Shown in pieces: positions 1-10,868 of a stretch of 64,000 nucleotides of DNA. The stretch lies in contig JANFOE010000578.1 in NCBI GenBank assembly GCA_025667525.1, positions 186,001 through 250,000 on the forward strand, written 5' to 3'. How positions within the stretch are numbered: the stretch's first letter is position 1; each line of letters starts with the position of its first letter. This stretch comes from Glebionis coronaria. Taxonomy: Eukaryota > Streptophyta > Magnoliopsida > Asterales > Asteraceae. The notes beneath the pieces were generated by a model that made no database searches, was not told the DNA's origin, and worked only from the letters and a program-made list of their open reading frames with translations. Both the position numbers and the translations under genes were made by a program.

Positions 1-1114
1 TGTTCATATTATCAAATATGTCGTTATCGGCATTCGCGTCATTACTTTCTACAGTGTCGATAGGTTGCACAGATATTTCACTTAATGAAGCAGGCGGAGG
101 ACTTGGATTTTGAGAAGCCAACTTTGATTCTAACAAATTTATTTGTTTCACAAAATGTTCTTTTTCCGCATTGAAATCTTGAATCTTACAATCCAATTTT
201 TGTTCAAGAACAACATTTGCTTTTTCAAGTTTTTCAAAATAAGCTTCAAATTTGTCATTTTTCTTTGAAAATTCGAGTTTGGCATCCTCAAAATCTTTTG
301 TCGTTTGAGCTAAGAGAGTTTTGAGCTCGTGAGTCTTAGAATCAGTATTTAATGGTACCTCAGCCATTGGCTCATTGTCACATGTGGGGCTGATAGTTGT
401 AACAACGACTTCTGAATCTTTCCCTGAGCTTGTGCTGGTATGATGAGTTTCTGATTCTGACCTGCTGCTTTCTTTATCAACCGAAGAAGCATCCAATGCT
501 TGATCTTTATCGACAGTTCCCTCTTTCGTCTGCATCAGTCTTTGATTCACCCTTCTTTCCAATTGCCTTTGATGACGTGTTCTTTCAGCAACTGACTTCT
601 TTATATTACTCATGTGTTGAAGAAGTGTCTCTTTGAATGCTTGAAGATCTACGAGAGTATATTTGGTAAAGTATGTGCTTGTGAACTCTCGATCGTTTTT
701 GGATAAGCCACTTGAGTCAATGAATTGCTGGAACTGAAGGTTGAGAGATAAAAGGATGTCCATTGATAGAGTCTCGTGAAGATCATCTTTGTTAAGTTCA
801 AGTTGAAGATGGTCCATATTAAATAGCATTGTTTTGATGAATGTCTCAACATCTTGACCAAATAGTAGAACGAGTACCCGTTTGAATCCAATTTCAATAC
901 GAGTGCATGTTAGGTCTTCTCTTGAAAGAACCTGAAGGTGTGACTGAAGCAGCTTAAAGTGTTCCATGCATCTTTCTTTTGCTTTCGACAACTTGTATTT
1001 GATTGCATGAACAGTTTTGGTTGTAGAATCCTTGTTAGTAGGTTTACTGATTGGAGTCTCAATGTTTGTCTGAACCTTTGGATTCTGCATCTTCTCTTTA
1101 TTCATCTCAGCCAT
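1..1114 (-). CDS. gag: Ty1/copia polyprotein, N-terminal (gag-side) part, element N1
   Basis: An ATG at 1114 opens a frame that stays open for 371 codons and leaves the window at base 1, so the gene is partial at its 3' end. The product starts MAEMNKEKMQ. A basic stretch (ERTRHQRQLERRVNQR, near residue 176) follows a helical gag-like region. After it comes a Ser/Glu-rich linker and then a long charged coiled coil from about residue 258 (THELKTLLAQTTKDF). I know this arrangement from the start of Asteraceae copia polyproteins, where it would form the virus-like particle. No CCHC knuckle is reached before the edge. The lack of any stop contrasts with every other TE gene here and suggests a recent insertion. 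The leader, PBS and 5' LTR follow in order upstream (1,115-2,625). Confidence 0.8.
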   Translation of the reverse strand, partial: MAEMNKEKMQNPKVQTNIETPISKPTNKDSTTKTVHAIKYKLSKAKERCMEHFKLLQSHLQVLSREDLTCTRIEIGFKRVLVLLFGQDVETFIKTMLFNMDHLQLELNKDDLHETLSMDILLSLNLQFQQFIDSSGLSKNDREFTSTYFTKYTLVDLQAFKETLLQHMSNIKKSVAERTRHQRQLERRVNQRLMQTKEGTVDKDQALDASSVDKESSRSESETHHTSTSSGKDSEVVVTTISPTCDNEPMAEVPLNTDSKTHELKTLLAQTTKDFEDAKLEFSKKNDKFEAYFEKLEKANVVLEQKLDCKIQDFNAEKEHFVKQINLLESKLASQNPSPPPASLSEISVQPIDTVESNDANADNDIFDNMN

Positions 1115-2242
1115 GGACGTTGTTGTTGTTGAATCCACGAAGATGTCCATGAACGGATGTCTCGAAGAAGATATGATGTGTATGGATTACGGATCTTAGT
1201 GGATGTGTTGTGATTTGATTGTGGTTGAAATTCCGAAAATTCCAATTTTTTCTCAGTCCGACAATAAATTCCTCAGTCCGACAAATCGGTAAGCCGAAAA
1301 ATTTTGAATCACCAAATTTTGAAATCGAGTTAGAAATAGCCAAAAACTAGTAGGGAAAAAATTTGAAAAGTGAAAAATTTTGACAAAAATAAAACCTAAA
1401 ATTGGCCTAAAAATTTGAATTTTGGTCCAAAAATTCGAATTTTTGGTCGAAAAATTTTTCGCTTCGCCAAAATTTGAAATTGAAGCTTAAATGGCCTAAA
1501 TATGGTCTAGGAAAAAATAAATTTTTCTATGGTTTTCCCGCCAAAAAACTCTCTTTTTTTTTCTTTTTTTTTGATCTTCGTGTAAACGATGTTCCGAAAC
1601 TAGTCTAGATAGTGGCTAAGTCGAAAAATTACTCAAACAAAATACCCATCGGAATGTCCATCGAAATAACCTTGTCGGAATGACCTTGATCGGAATACCC
1701 TAATCGGAATACCCTAATCGGAATGTCAAATCGGAATGTCAAATTGGAATGTCAAATCGGAATGTCAAATCGGAATGACCAATCGGAATGTCAAATCGGA
1801 ATGACCAATCGGAATGACCAATCGGAATGTCCAAATTGGAATACTCAAATCGGAATGTCAAATCGGAATGACCAATCGGAATGTCAAATCGGAATGTCAA
1901 ATTGGAATGACCAATCGGAATGTATAAACCCTATTCCGATTACACTGATCGGAATAACTGTAAACCCTTTTCCGATGACCTGATCGGAATAAATCCCACT
2001 TTTCTCGGACAAAACTCAACCAATTCGTGATTTTAAGCCAAAAAATGATCAAAACACCCAAAAATTTTGTGTTTTTAGCCAAAGTAACAATACCAAATCT
2101 CTACCACAACTATGTAGAAGATTTGTATATAAAAAAAACCATAAAAAAACACAAGAAAAATTTTGGGACGAGATATATAGATCAAAATGACCACGAAAAA
2201 TCAAGAACACACCACACGAATCTTCAATCACCTATCCACTAT
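1115..2242 (-). other. 5' leader of copia N1
   Basis: This is non-coding sequence between the N1 primer-binding site and its ATG. It is AT-rich, with many variants of AAATTTT and TTTGGTC words at 1,230-1,500 and a 13-bp minisatellite at 1,650-1,990. Short open frames here are repeat artefacts with no family likeness. Confidence 0.65.
1650..1990. repeat. 13-bp minisatellite, core TCGGAATG
   Basis: About 22 copies of ATCGGAATG followed by TCAA or ACCA lie mostly head to tail, with TTGG variants. Two inverted copies (TTCCGAT) occur near the end. The unit is 13 bp through most of the array. It lies inside the N1 transcribed leader. An open frame through the array translates to NRN/QSE-type repeats and is not a gene. 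Confidence 0.9.
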
Positions 2243-2256
2243 AGGCTCTGATACCA
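2243..2256 (-). promoter_or_regulatory. Primer-binding site (initiator tRNA-Met), N1
   Basis: Read on the minus strand this is TGGTATCAGAGCCT, the standard plant copia PBS complementary to the 3' end of initiator tRNA-Met. Two bases separate it from the end of the LTR at 2,259. Confidence 0.9.
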
Positions 2257-2258
2257 AA

Positions 2259-2625
2259 TGTTATTTCATTCAATCCATAACACAAGATTTAGAAGAGATA
2301 TTTAGAGAGAGAAAGAGAAGAAAAGTAGAGAGAGAAACAAGAGAGAATTTGGAAGGTTTATGTTTACTAGAGAGAGAAAGTAAAATGAACCAACACCCTC
2401 TTCCACACATGGAAGAGGGTATATATACCCTTGGCTTTTGGGCCGTGGGTTTAAGAGACATGGGCCGGGCTTGGCTTTGTTTTGGGCTTACGTCCCTAAC
2501 TTATACAATATTAGCTTAAAGTCCAAGCCCGGTTTTCCCGACTAACCTATTACAATACAAGACCTTTTAACGACTAAGATGACCTATTACATTCTTGTTC
2601 TACTATATAAAATATAGGGCTAACA
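2259..2625 (-). mobile_element. 5' LTR of copia N1 (367 bp)
   Basis: The LTR begins TGTTA and ends TAACA on the plus strand, giving inverted termini, and the PBS directly abuts it. It interrupts a Ty3-like sequence (G1) whose uninterrupted relative is visible at about 46,276, which fixes the right border. The presumptive TSD is AGGGC (2,626-2,630); its partner lies beyond the left edge. The U5 side is rich in AGAGAGAAAG. A TATA box with an adjacent hairpin lies at 2,396-2,427. Confidence 0.85.
2396..2427 (-). promoter_or_regulatory. N1 LTR core promoter: TATA box plus 10-bp hairpin
   Basis: The arms CCCTCTTCCA (2,396-2,405) and TGGAAGAGGG (2,410-2,419) are perfectly complementary around a 4-nt loop. 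They touch an 8-bp TATATATA (2,420-2,427). In the element's minus-strand sense the TATA comes first and the hairpin lies immediately downstream, close to the expected transcript start. Confidence 0.7.
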
Positions 2626-3785
2626 AGGGCCTTTTCGGACTTGCCAATCTTCGCATCTCGCTTCAATAAGTTATGCCTTGGCTATGAACTCTAATTAATA
2701 CCGAGCAACTTTTAAATGATCTTGTGCTAGAAGCTAAGTAACTTTTCAAATCGTACAACCTTACTTATTGCAATTAAATTTATTAACAAGCGATGGGAGA
2801 AAAAGCTTATAATCAACTCACATAAATTCATGAAAGAATACCAAACTTATAATTGACTCTATCATCTCTCGTTCTCCACAATTTAAAATCTCAAGGAATG
2901 AGACTCGTGGATGCTTAGCCAATTAAATCAAAGTTTTGGGTTTTCGAGTCATCTATAGGATCTTGCAAACTCTTAGACTTTTTCAAGTTTAGAATTCGCA
3001 TTTTAAAGTTCCCTTGATTAACGACTCTCTAGGATCAATTATAGGAACTTGCGAAAAGTTCTAGTTCTTAACCCGTGAGAGTTAAGACTTTCGCGTTTTA
3101 AAGTTCCCTATATAAAAGCCTAGCAAAACTTGACTTAAACACGTTAAGGATACTAGCTAGAGTAAACTTAGAAAAGTAAACTCGGGTTGAGTCAAAAGAT
3201 TCACAACGTTTAAAAATTAAAACCACTTTATTAAAATTTATTCTAGCAAAGAAAGAAAATAACTATACAAAGGTAAAAACAACTAGGCCAAAATAGATCA
3301 AAAATTTTGAAAAATGTCGAAAAACCAAATTTTCCGGTTAAAATGAGGACAACAAGGAAAAGCCCACTTAACTTCGATAGAAGTCCCCCCTACACTTAAT
3401 ATAAACATTGTCCTCAATGTTTAAGCATGTAGGAGTAAACTCCCCTACACTTAGGACATTGTGTACGTTGTTTAAATCTTGCTAAGGAAGAGACAACTAA
3501 AGCGATTCCTATTTTAATATTAAAAAATATAAAATAGAGAATCAAAAGAGTTTAGGATAGAACCGGGAAGACGGGTACACAGAATCACGGGTCGTCAAAA
3601 GTCATCAAGAATGGATCTTTGAAAGCTCGAATCCCTGCACAAGATAAGAAACAAAACAACAAACACATACTAGGGTCTCCCCCTTCACTTATTAGAAAAA
3701 CGGAATAAAAGGATAGATAATCAGGTTACCTCCCGAGAAGCACTTGTTTTTGTTAACCGATTCATGAGCCTGACTCATCCCCGAA
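2626..3785 (-). other. 3' untranslated region of Ty3-like element G1
   Basis: This non-coding sequence is downstream of the G1 ORF. From about 2,640 to 3,425 it is closely similar to the 3'UTR of element M (about 46,290-47,120), although the two elements have unrelated LTRs. Shared hairpins include GAACTT/AAGTTC around 3,045-3,062 and TAAACATTG/CAATGTTTA (3,402-3,410 and 3,415-3,423). Several C-runs (minus-strand polypurine tracts) occur near 3,386. Confidence 0.7.
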
Positions 3786-5374
3786 TTAACTGGTCCATGG
3801 GGAAGCCTCGAATGTAATACCGGGATCAAAGACCTTGTCCTCGTTCCCGGAGGAAAATACAACAGGGGAGGATGGAGGATAAGTCTTAAAAGGTAGAAAA
3901 GTCCTCTCAACATACAAAAAGTATGTGAGATCATGATCCACGGGAGGTGGGGTGGGTAAAGTAAGCAAATTGTCATCCCCCAAAGACAATTGATGCTCAG
4001 ACAGCGGCAAAGCCGTAAGGTTATCAATCATATAATAATCAATGTCACCTCCCGGGTCAAAGCACTCATCCTCCGTAATGGTGTCTAAAGGAGTGGATGA
4101 AAGGTGCCCGGGAAGGGGACTTGGGACAATACCTTCCTGCAGCAAATTATCAAAAAAATATCCCCCTCTGTGTCATCATCATCAATACCCGGAGGTATTA
4201 AGTGAATGTCGATTTCTTCCAGCAATGGGTCATTATACTCAACGGGTGTAATAGACTGAGGTAAAGATTCTTTAATAGGAGGAGAATTCAACGTTTCAAT
4301 TTTAGCAATCAGAAGATGAACTTTCAGTAATTTGTCGCGAAGAATAACGTCTTCCACCTCATCTACAAGACCAAGTTCAGGGGTGAACTTCTCATAAGTC
4401 GGAGAGAATAAATCAACATCGCCTTCATCGCCCGGAGGAGAAGGAGAAATTTCAAAAGTGAAATTATCATAGCATGGAGAAGAATCATCATCATTAAGAG
4501 CGACCTTTTCCGTAAGCTCCTCAAAAGTTAGCACATCACAAACCTCATCAAAGAATTTATCAAGACCAAAATCACTAATCTCACTCGATGTATCACAATC
4601 CTTAGACGTATTAGGGATATCAAGAGTAGGAGTAGTAATCTCAGAAGATGGGTTGAGATTGTAGATATCATCCTCGTCATCATCATCATAATAGACTGGA
4701 CCATTCCAGTTAGGAGTGATATAGTCGACTAACTCCTCCTTGATAACCTCCACATCTGTAAGAAGCTCATGAAGCAATTTTTGTTGATCATCTCCCCGAG
4801 TATGTTCAATTAAACCCATTCTATCCCACGCTGTAAGTAAACATTTTGGTGTAGAAAAGAAAGGAAAACGACCAAATTGGCTCAAAAAGGTGTAGGTGGA
4901 TTTCAAAATTTGGTCGCCATCAAGCAAAGGTTGCCTTTCCTGATGTAAGTCAGCTCGGATTTGAGCTAAACTTTCTAGAACGTCATTCAAATTAGTGAGT
5001 TGTTGGTCAAGACTAATTCCCTGAGAGGATTGATGATTGAGGGTGTGATGTGGGGGCTCAAAGTTATACAAACCGGAATCATAGCACGGAATTGGCTCAA
5101 AGATATTCATCGGTTGACAAGAAGAAGCATCGTGAGGGCCCCCACAATTATTGCAATACGGGTATTGAGGAAAACCCGGTGCATTTTGAGGATAAGGATT
5201 GTCATATACGGGAAAGGGTGAGAAAGTATTGTAAGAGGAGAAGTACGAATTTGTTGAATTGCAAAATGGACAAAATCCAAATTGTGTATCAGATCCGCAC
5301 CGCTCACAAATACACCAATGACATGTTTGATAACCATGCCATGGTCTCCCACATCGTACGCAAGACGAATCCAT
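3786..5374 (-). pseudogene. Orphan Ty3-element protein with cysteine pairs and a zinc knuckle (G1)
   Basis: ATG at 5374. The first frame (to 4,085) gives 429 residues and a second, overlapping frame (4,145-3,786) gives the C-terminus. The reading frame is lost in a T-run at about 4,150-4,158 that appears one base short. Visible domains are CX2C pairs at residues 5/8, 18/21, 23/26 and 35/38, a CX2CX3HX4C knuckle (C74, C77, H81, C86), a helical middle (about 120-220), then a long acidic tail. No gag, protease, RT, RNase H or integrase motif is present. I know this protein type from Asteraceae annotations beside Ty3 elements; its role is unknown. It is the only ORF between the PBS and the 3'UTR, so G1 looks non-autonomous. 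Confidence 0.7.
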
Positions 5375-5608
5375 GAAGAATAATAGATAAGCAAGAAGAA
5401 TATTTTTGGCGCAAAACTAGTGAAAAATAAATGCTTTTATGATTTTTCAAATGTTTTTGGGATTTTTGAAATTTTTTTATTTTTTAGAATTTTTTGTAAA
5501 TTTTTGACACGAAAAATAACGTTCACGAGTGAACGGATCCTAAAATCCAACGCGTCTCTCACAAAAAACCGTTAATATTCACGATAAGAGCCAGCAGCGG
5601 CGCCATTT
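5375..5608 (-). promoter_or_regulatory. G1 leader and degenerate tRNA-Asp primer-binding site
   Basis: The minus strand of 5,591-5,605 reads TGGCGCCGCTGCTGG. It resembles the TGGCGCCGTTGCCGG binding site used with tRNA-Asp by many plant Ty3 elements and the better-preserved site of element M (51,641-51,658). The remaining 215 bases are an AT-rich leader up to the ORF start at 5374. Confidence 0.65.
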
Positions 5609-6399
5609 AATAACTGGTTCTTTGCCAAGTATGAAAATTTGTTCGTCTCGATTCAATTCGAATTGATTTCCGGTTAAAACTGTGACTCAGTCGTTCTTGG
5701 TGAATAAAAAGAAAATGTCGTTGATTATCTATAACTACTTAAAAAGTAAATGCGAAAATAATAAGAATAAGCTAAAGACGAATGACAATAATAAAGAAAC
5801 GTAAAATAAGACGAATATTAAAAACTAAAAATTAAAACGATATTAAAACGAATATTAAAACAAATATTTAAAGAAACAATTAATAAGAGTAAAAGCGAAA
5901 ATAATAAAAATAAAATTAAACTTTTCGAATTAAAAATAAAACTTACTGAAATAAAAATGAAAGCAATTGAATTATAAAACTATTTTAAAAGAAACGAAAC
6001 GAATAATAAAAACGTAAATTTAAACAAAACAATTAATAAAAATAAATCTAAAAGAAGAAATTAACTATGGACTCGAAAATAAAGTTTACTAAATGAAAAA
6101 GGAGAATATAAAACTAAAATGGTACTTAAAAGCTAAACGAGGCAAAACCTAAAGCGGGTACTAAATAAAAGATAAAACTTGAACTTTACGAAAAAAATTA
6201 ATTTTAAAAATAGACGAAAAATTTAACTAAAAATACGTAACTAACAAAATTAAAATCGGAACAACTTTCAGATAAAACTAGACAATTACGGAACAATATT
6301 AATAAATAAGCAAGCAGGCAGGCTAGCTGCTGGAAGCAGCCAGGCTAGCTGCTGAAAATGGCGCCAAACGAACCAAGCTAGCAAGCACCTAGACATGTC

Positions 6400-6730
6400 A
6401 ATTTCATGAAAAATGGTTTCTTCGCAAAAATCTTCGCAATAAGTGAACAGTGGTTTTCGGAAGTTTGCAATTCTTCGGAAAAACTTGATTTTCAGAAGAA
6501 AAAAAAAAGCTATTTCGTAAAAGTTGCATTTTCAGAAAAATTGATTTTCGGAATTAAGACTTTTTCCGAAAAAGTGGATTTTCGGAATAATGAACTTTTC
6601 ATAGAAATCTTCGGAAAAATACTTTTTCAGAAAAATCTTCGGAATAGTACTTTTTTCGGAAAGATGACTTTTCAGAATAATTTGTTTTCAGAGAAATGAC
6701 AATTTCAGAGAAAAGGAAATTCAGAGAAAT
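6400..6730. repeat. Diverged TTCGGAAAA / TTTCAGAAAA repeat field
   Basis: About 20 irregularly spaced copies of TTCGGAA or TTCAGAA embedded in A/T runs lie inside the G1 LTR. The period varies (roughly 12-25 bp), so this is a decayed minisatellite rather than a clean array. Confidence 0.7.
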
Positions 6731-7424
6731 GACATATTTCGGAATAATTAACCCTAATCTGAAAACATGAAAAATAAAGATACAAAATCTAAAAATCAGA
6801 AAATAAGCCACGAATAAGCTAAAATCAAATAAGCAAATAACCAAAACTTAATCTAAAACAATTTTAAGAAAAACTAATTCAACCACAAATTAAAAACTTG
6901 AAAAATACTAATAAATCTAAAAATTAAAAATCAACTTTTTATAAAATAAACTAATAAGCACTTATCTAAAAACTTAACCAAATTGATTTTTAGAAAAAGC
7001 TAATAAGCCAAAATTTAAAAACTTTTAAAAACACTAAATAATAAAAATATTTAAAAACAACTTTTTATAAAAATTAACTAATAAGCACTTAATTAAAAAT
7101 AAGAAAATTAACACAATAAGCACTAAAACACTATAAGCTATAAAAATCAAACACATAAAAACCAATAAGTACAATCAATCAAAAGCATCAATAAATCAAT
7201 AAACATCAAGATTAAGCAACTACAAGATCATCTAAATCAACACAAGATTAATAATAAAGAAAGGAAGAATGAGAATGATTAATTAAAAAGCTTGATTAAG
7301 ATAAAGATTAAGATTCAAAATACAAGAATAATGAAAAAGCTTGAAAACATTAAGAAAAGCTAGAGAGAGAAAATATTAATCTACTCCGAATCCTAAAACT
7401 AATCTACTCCTAATTTTCTAACCA

Positions 7425-7456
7425 CCTCCTAATGACACATTAGGAGGATATTTATA
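7425..7456 (-). promoter_or_regulatory. G1 LTR promoter: TATA box plus 9-bp hairpin
   Basis: The arms CCTCCTAAT (7,425-7,433) and ATTAGGAGG (7,439-7,447) pair perfectly around GACAC and touch ATATTTATA (7,448-7,456). On the element's strand the TATA precedes the hairpin, the same order as in N1 and E. Confidence 0.6.
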
Positions 7457-7893
7457 GAAGGAGTAAATTGTTGGTTCTTTCTTTCTTCTTTCTTCTTGTC
7501 TCGACTCGATTTAAATTCTTTGTCTTTCTCGACGTCGTCTCGGGATTTGTCGATATAATTTGAACTCGTCTTATAATTTTCTTCTTTAATTAGACTTGGT
7601 TCTTCGACTTCATTAAACTTCCGTCTTTAGACTTTTTCTTCGATAAATCTTCAGAATAGGCCTTGGACTTCCGTTCTTTTTGCACTCTTGATCTTTTGAC
7701 TTCGTCTTTTCTCGTTTTCTTTGATAAAAGCCCGTGAAAGCCCGTGTTTTCTTCCTTTTTCATCATTTGGTCCTAAAACACAATAAAAACACAAACCATG
7801 TATAATTCTGATATTTACGACATAAAATACACGTTTTGGCTTGGTTATTATTATAATTAAGTGGTAAAAGGATGGGTGTTTTCACACCTATCA

Positions 7894-7932
7894 ACGTTAA
7901 AAACGTATTTCTAACAATCTCCCCCCTAAGGG
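7894..7932 (-). mobile_element. Tip of the 3' LTR and PPT of copia H
   Basis: The segment ending CTAACA at 7,916 followed by ATCTCCCCCCTAAGGG is the typical junction of a minus-strand copia 3' LTR with its polypurine tract. The rest of this LTR is cut away by G1 and would lie left of the window. Confidence 0.55.
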
Positions 7933-9939
7933 AGGTCACTCCAACTTACAAAGTTCTAAACCTAGCATACTATACTATGTCTTCGTTATTGAGCTCGTAG
8001 TAGTTTCTCGTTTCTTCTTTTTCTTTTTCGGCTTGTGAATATGTTGTAATAATCTTTGAGCTTTGTCTTGCAACATGTTCTTTTGGCTTTGACTTGTCTT
8101 GTAATTTGAGATCATCTTCACGTGCAGTCTTTTCCTTCTTGTGATGTTTGCCTCTTTGTGACTTCATGTCCCACATACCTAACCTTTTGAATTCTTGAAA
8201 GTTTAGAGCTGATACAGCGGAAGACTTTTAGGTCATACTTTCTTGAATTTTGCTTAAATATTTGATGTAGAAGGAATAAGTATGTGAGGACGACTTCATC
8301 TGGTATCCCGCAACGCCACCGTCTTCAAATGCAGCAACATAATAAGACACGAATAAAAAGGCTTTGACATTTTATTCTAATTCGGTAGCATTTTACCTCC
8401 GGTCGGTGAAGACCGTTGGACGATAATAAATATCGTACTTCTGATAGGTAGCTCTAATTAAAGATCTCCTTGACAAGATTTCGCGGGTAAACCCGTTCTC
8501 TTTATTCGACCGTCCAAAGCTGACTGCGAACATAAAGAGTGAATCACTTGGATAATAGATATCCTTATGATTGAAGCCGTCAATTCATGAACCTGGAACA
8601 AGTGAATTTCAATTAATATTTTCACCATCGTTGCTTTCCAGTTGTCACGAGCTTGATTCTAATATAATCTTGCTTGTCACCTACCGCATGCTGTTTGATA
8701 TTGACACTGGAAGGATTTCCACTCTTCACTGTGAACAATAAAGAATGCTACTCTGAGTGTTCTGGCAAGATCACTTGGATTTTGCGTAGAGGCCCTGGAA
8801 CAAGTTTAATCTCAATTAAGAGTCAAACCATCATTTCTTTCCAGTTATCACAATATTAGTTCTTAAAGAACCACACGTGTCACCTACCATGAGCTTGTTT
8901 GATGTTGGCTCAAGCAGATTTCCATCTTCATTGTAATACTTTCGTATCACTCAGATGTTCTGGAAATATTACAAGAATATTACGTAGGACTCATAAAAAA
9001 TCTATCTTGTTTTTAAAATGTGTCCTAATGAGACTTTTGATGATCTCGTGGCTCTAGACTCAATGGTGCATTTTGTTTTGGTGAGCGGAGGTTGGAGAGG
9101 ATTGCCAGCTTTTCAATATCAATTTATTCGGAGTGACTAAACCGATAGATAACGTGTTGAACTCCGTGACATTAAAACAAATATCTTTTGAGAGATATTT
9201 GAGTTGGCTGGGAGGGTTTGTGCATCGCATCACTGGGTCCATGATACTTTGTCTTCAAGATGTGTTGACCCGGTTTCTGCCTAAGTTGTAAGGAGGGCTT
9301 CTTTCTTTACACCCTTTATCTTTACATTTCTTTTTCATTCTTCAACCCCTTCAATGCTTACCAATACATCATCACTAGCACCTTGTTGTGATTGTTCTAG
9401 TGCTAGCATCAGTACTTGGTCAGCATTCAGCTACGTTCACAATCCATTCTCCATCTTTCCTAAGGACTTCTATTTTCTAACTACGGAATTGTCCTTGGGA
9501 AGATTCCTCCGGTTCTGGAAGAATCATTGGAGTGGCACCTAATCCTACCACCCTTTTGTCACCACAGCCGTTGTGAATTAAGTGTGTTTTGGTAAGTGTT
9601 CGTCTTCATGAAAAATCCTTAAAAATCACTGATGTACTTGTGATATAAATATCAAGAGTGTATTGTACCTTCAGTGTTTTTGATAACAAAATGCTCCCCT
9701 TAACATATGCATAGCATATATCAAGTTGGGTTTACCATTAAGCTCTATTCATTTTTTTAGCCACATATGTTTACAAGTCTCCTTAATCCCATTTTCTCCC
9801 CTTATCAAAAATGTTAACCATCAATATTTTGGATATTAATGGATTAACCGGTCTTTGGGTAATAAAATGAAATCAGTTGCTGGCCATAGAACATATCAAT
9901 GCTCCCCCTCAAGTTAATGAGGGTTAGTTGTAGTGCTTG
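7917..9939 (-). other. 3'UTR of copia H (left part)
   Basis: This is a non-coding stretch between the H PPT and the Tekay-like insertion. It contains hairpins such as CGGTC/GACCG (8,400-8,415), ACGATA/TATCGT (8,420-8,436) and CGGGT/ACCCG (8,484-8,495). It also has a diverged repeat pair (8,578-8,960) and scattered C-runs (9,690, 9,789, 9,898) that would be polypurine tracts in the element's sense. Open frames here (for example at 9,354) have no recognisable product. Confidence 0.5.
8578..8960. repeat. Two diverged tandem units in the H 3'UTR
   Basis: Units starting CCTGGAACAAGT at about 8,589 and 8,793 align over about 170 bp, sharing CTTTCCAG, GTCACCTACC and GCAGATTTCCA-like blocks. They are clearly related but heavily diverged. 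Confidence 0.65.
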
Positions 9940-10480
9940 TGTAAAACCCGCATGCTTTTACCATGAACAGTACATTTATAATCGTACGTACAAGATTAAA
10001 ACTTTATTTTTATACATGAATACGTTTCACGAATATTAATTACAAGAATTACGTACGTGTTATTACACGATAATTATTACGTACGTGTGAATACACAATA
10101 ATTATTAACTATGATGAATAATCACGAACATATAATCACGAACATCTAACATGATTATCACGTATATTAAATGACGTGACAAGTAATTACGTATATTAAT
10201 TAAGTACGGTAAGTAATTACGTATGTTATGATGATTATTAATATACGACATGAGTTTACGTATAATAAGTAAAACCGCAAGATAATAAATCACGTCGGTT
10301 ATATCACGCGACACGAATATTTAAAACGAACATGATTACGTATATAATATTTACGTTTTAACACGTATGAGAATAACTATGAGTAATTACGACCTTTTAA
10401 AAATAAAACACGAACACGCGTGAGAAATCACGAGGTACGGAATTAAGACGTAAGGAGTTGGGCTTTACTTGTTGGACGGT

Positions 10481-10516
10481 TTATAAAAGAGGAAGGGAAA
10501 TGGGCCAAGGCCCATT
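10481..10516 (+). promoter_or_regulatory. Tekay-like LTR TATA box with downstream hairpin
   Basis: TTATAAAAGA (10,481) is followed 8 bases later by AATGGGCC/GGCCCATT (10,499-10,506 and 10,509-10,516). The 3' LTR keeps the stem as AATGGGC/GCCCATT (17,581-17,598) with a changed loop base. Confidence 0.6.
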
Positions 10517-10868
10517 GATTGAGACCAAGGCCGGTTAAAAAGAAAAAAGGACGGGGGAGTAGTTTTTATTTTTGGGACAACACAAAATCATACATATAAC
10601 CCTAAACAATAAAACAGCCGTCACATTTTTTTTATGATCATCCCTGCCGTCGAGTGAAAGAAAAGAACCAATGAAAACGGGGCTTAAGATTCAGGAGATC
10701 ACGATGATTGATTCGAGTCTTGTTTTTCCTAAAACGCAAGTAAGATTGTTTTTTTTCCTTCGTTAATTGATCTAGCATCCGGGAAATTGATTGATAAACA
10801 TGTTAATTACAAGCCTAAATTATGCGGGTAAATGAGGTTGCTGATTGGGTTTCGGATTTGCACACAAA

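Larger units (their letters stand above)
5609..7893 (-). mobile_element. 5' LTR of Ty3-like element G1 (about 2.3 kb)
   Basis: The right border is placed at CACCTATCA (7,893), whose end resembles the CATCA end of the M LTR. The left border is placed just after the PBS and is approximate because no clean TG is left there. The content is A-rich simple sequence (5,740-6,300), a diverged TTCGGAAAA repeat field (6,400-6,730), more A-rich sequence, then a TATA box with hairpin (7,425-7,456). No gene is seen. The copy on the other side of G1 is outside the window. A possible TSD is ACGTT (7,894-7,898). Confidence 0.6.
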
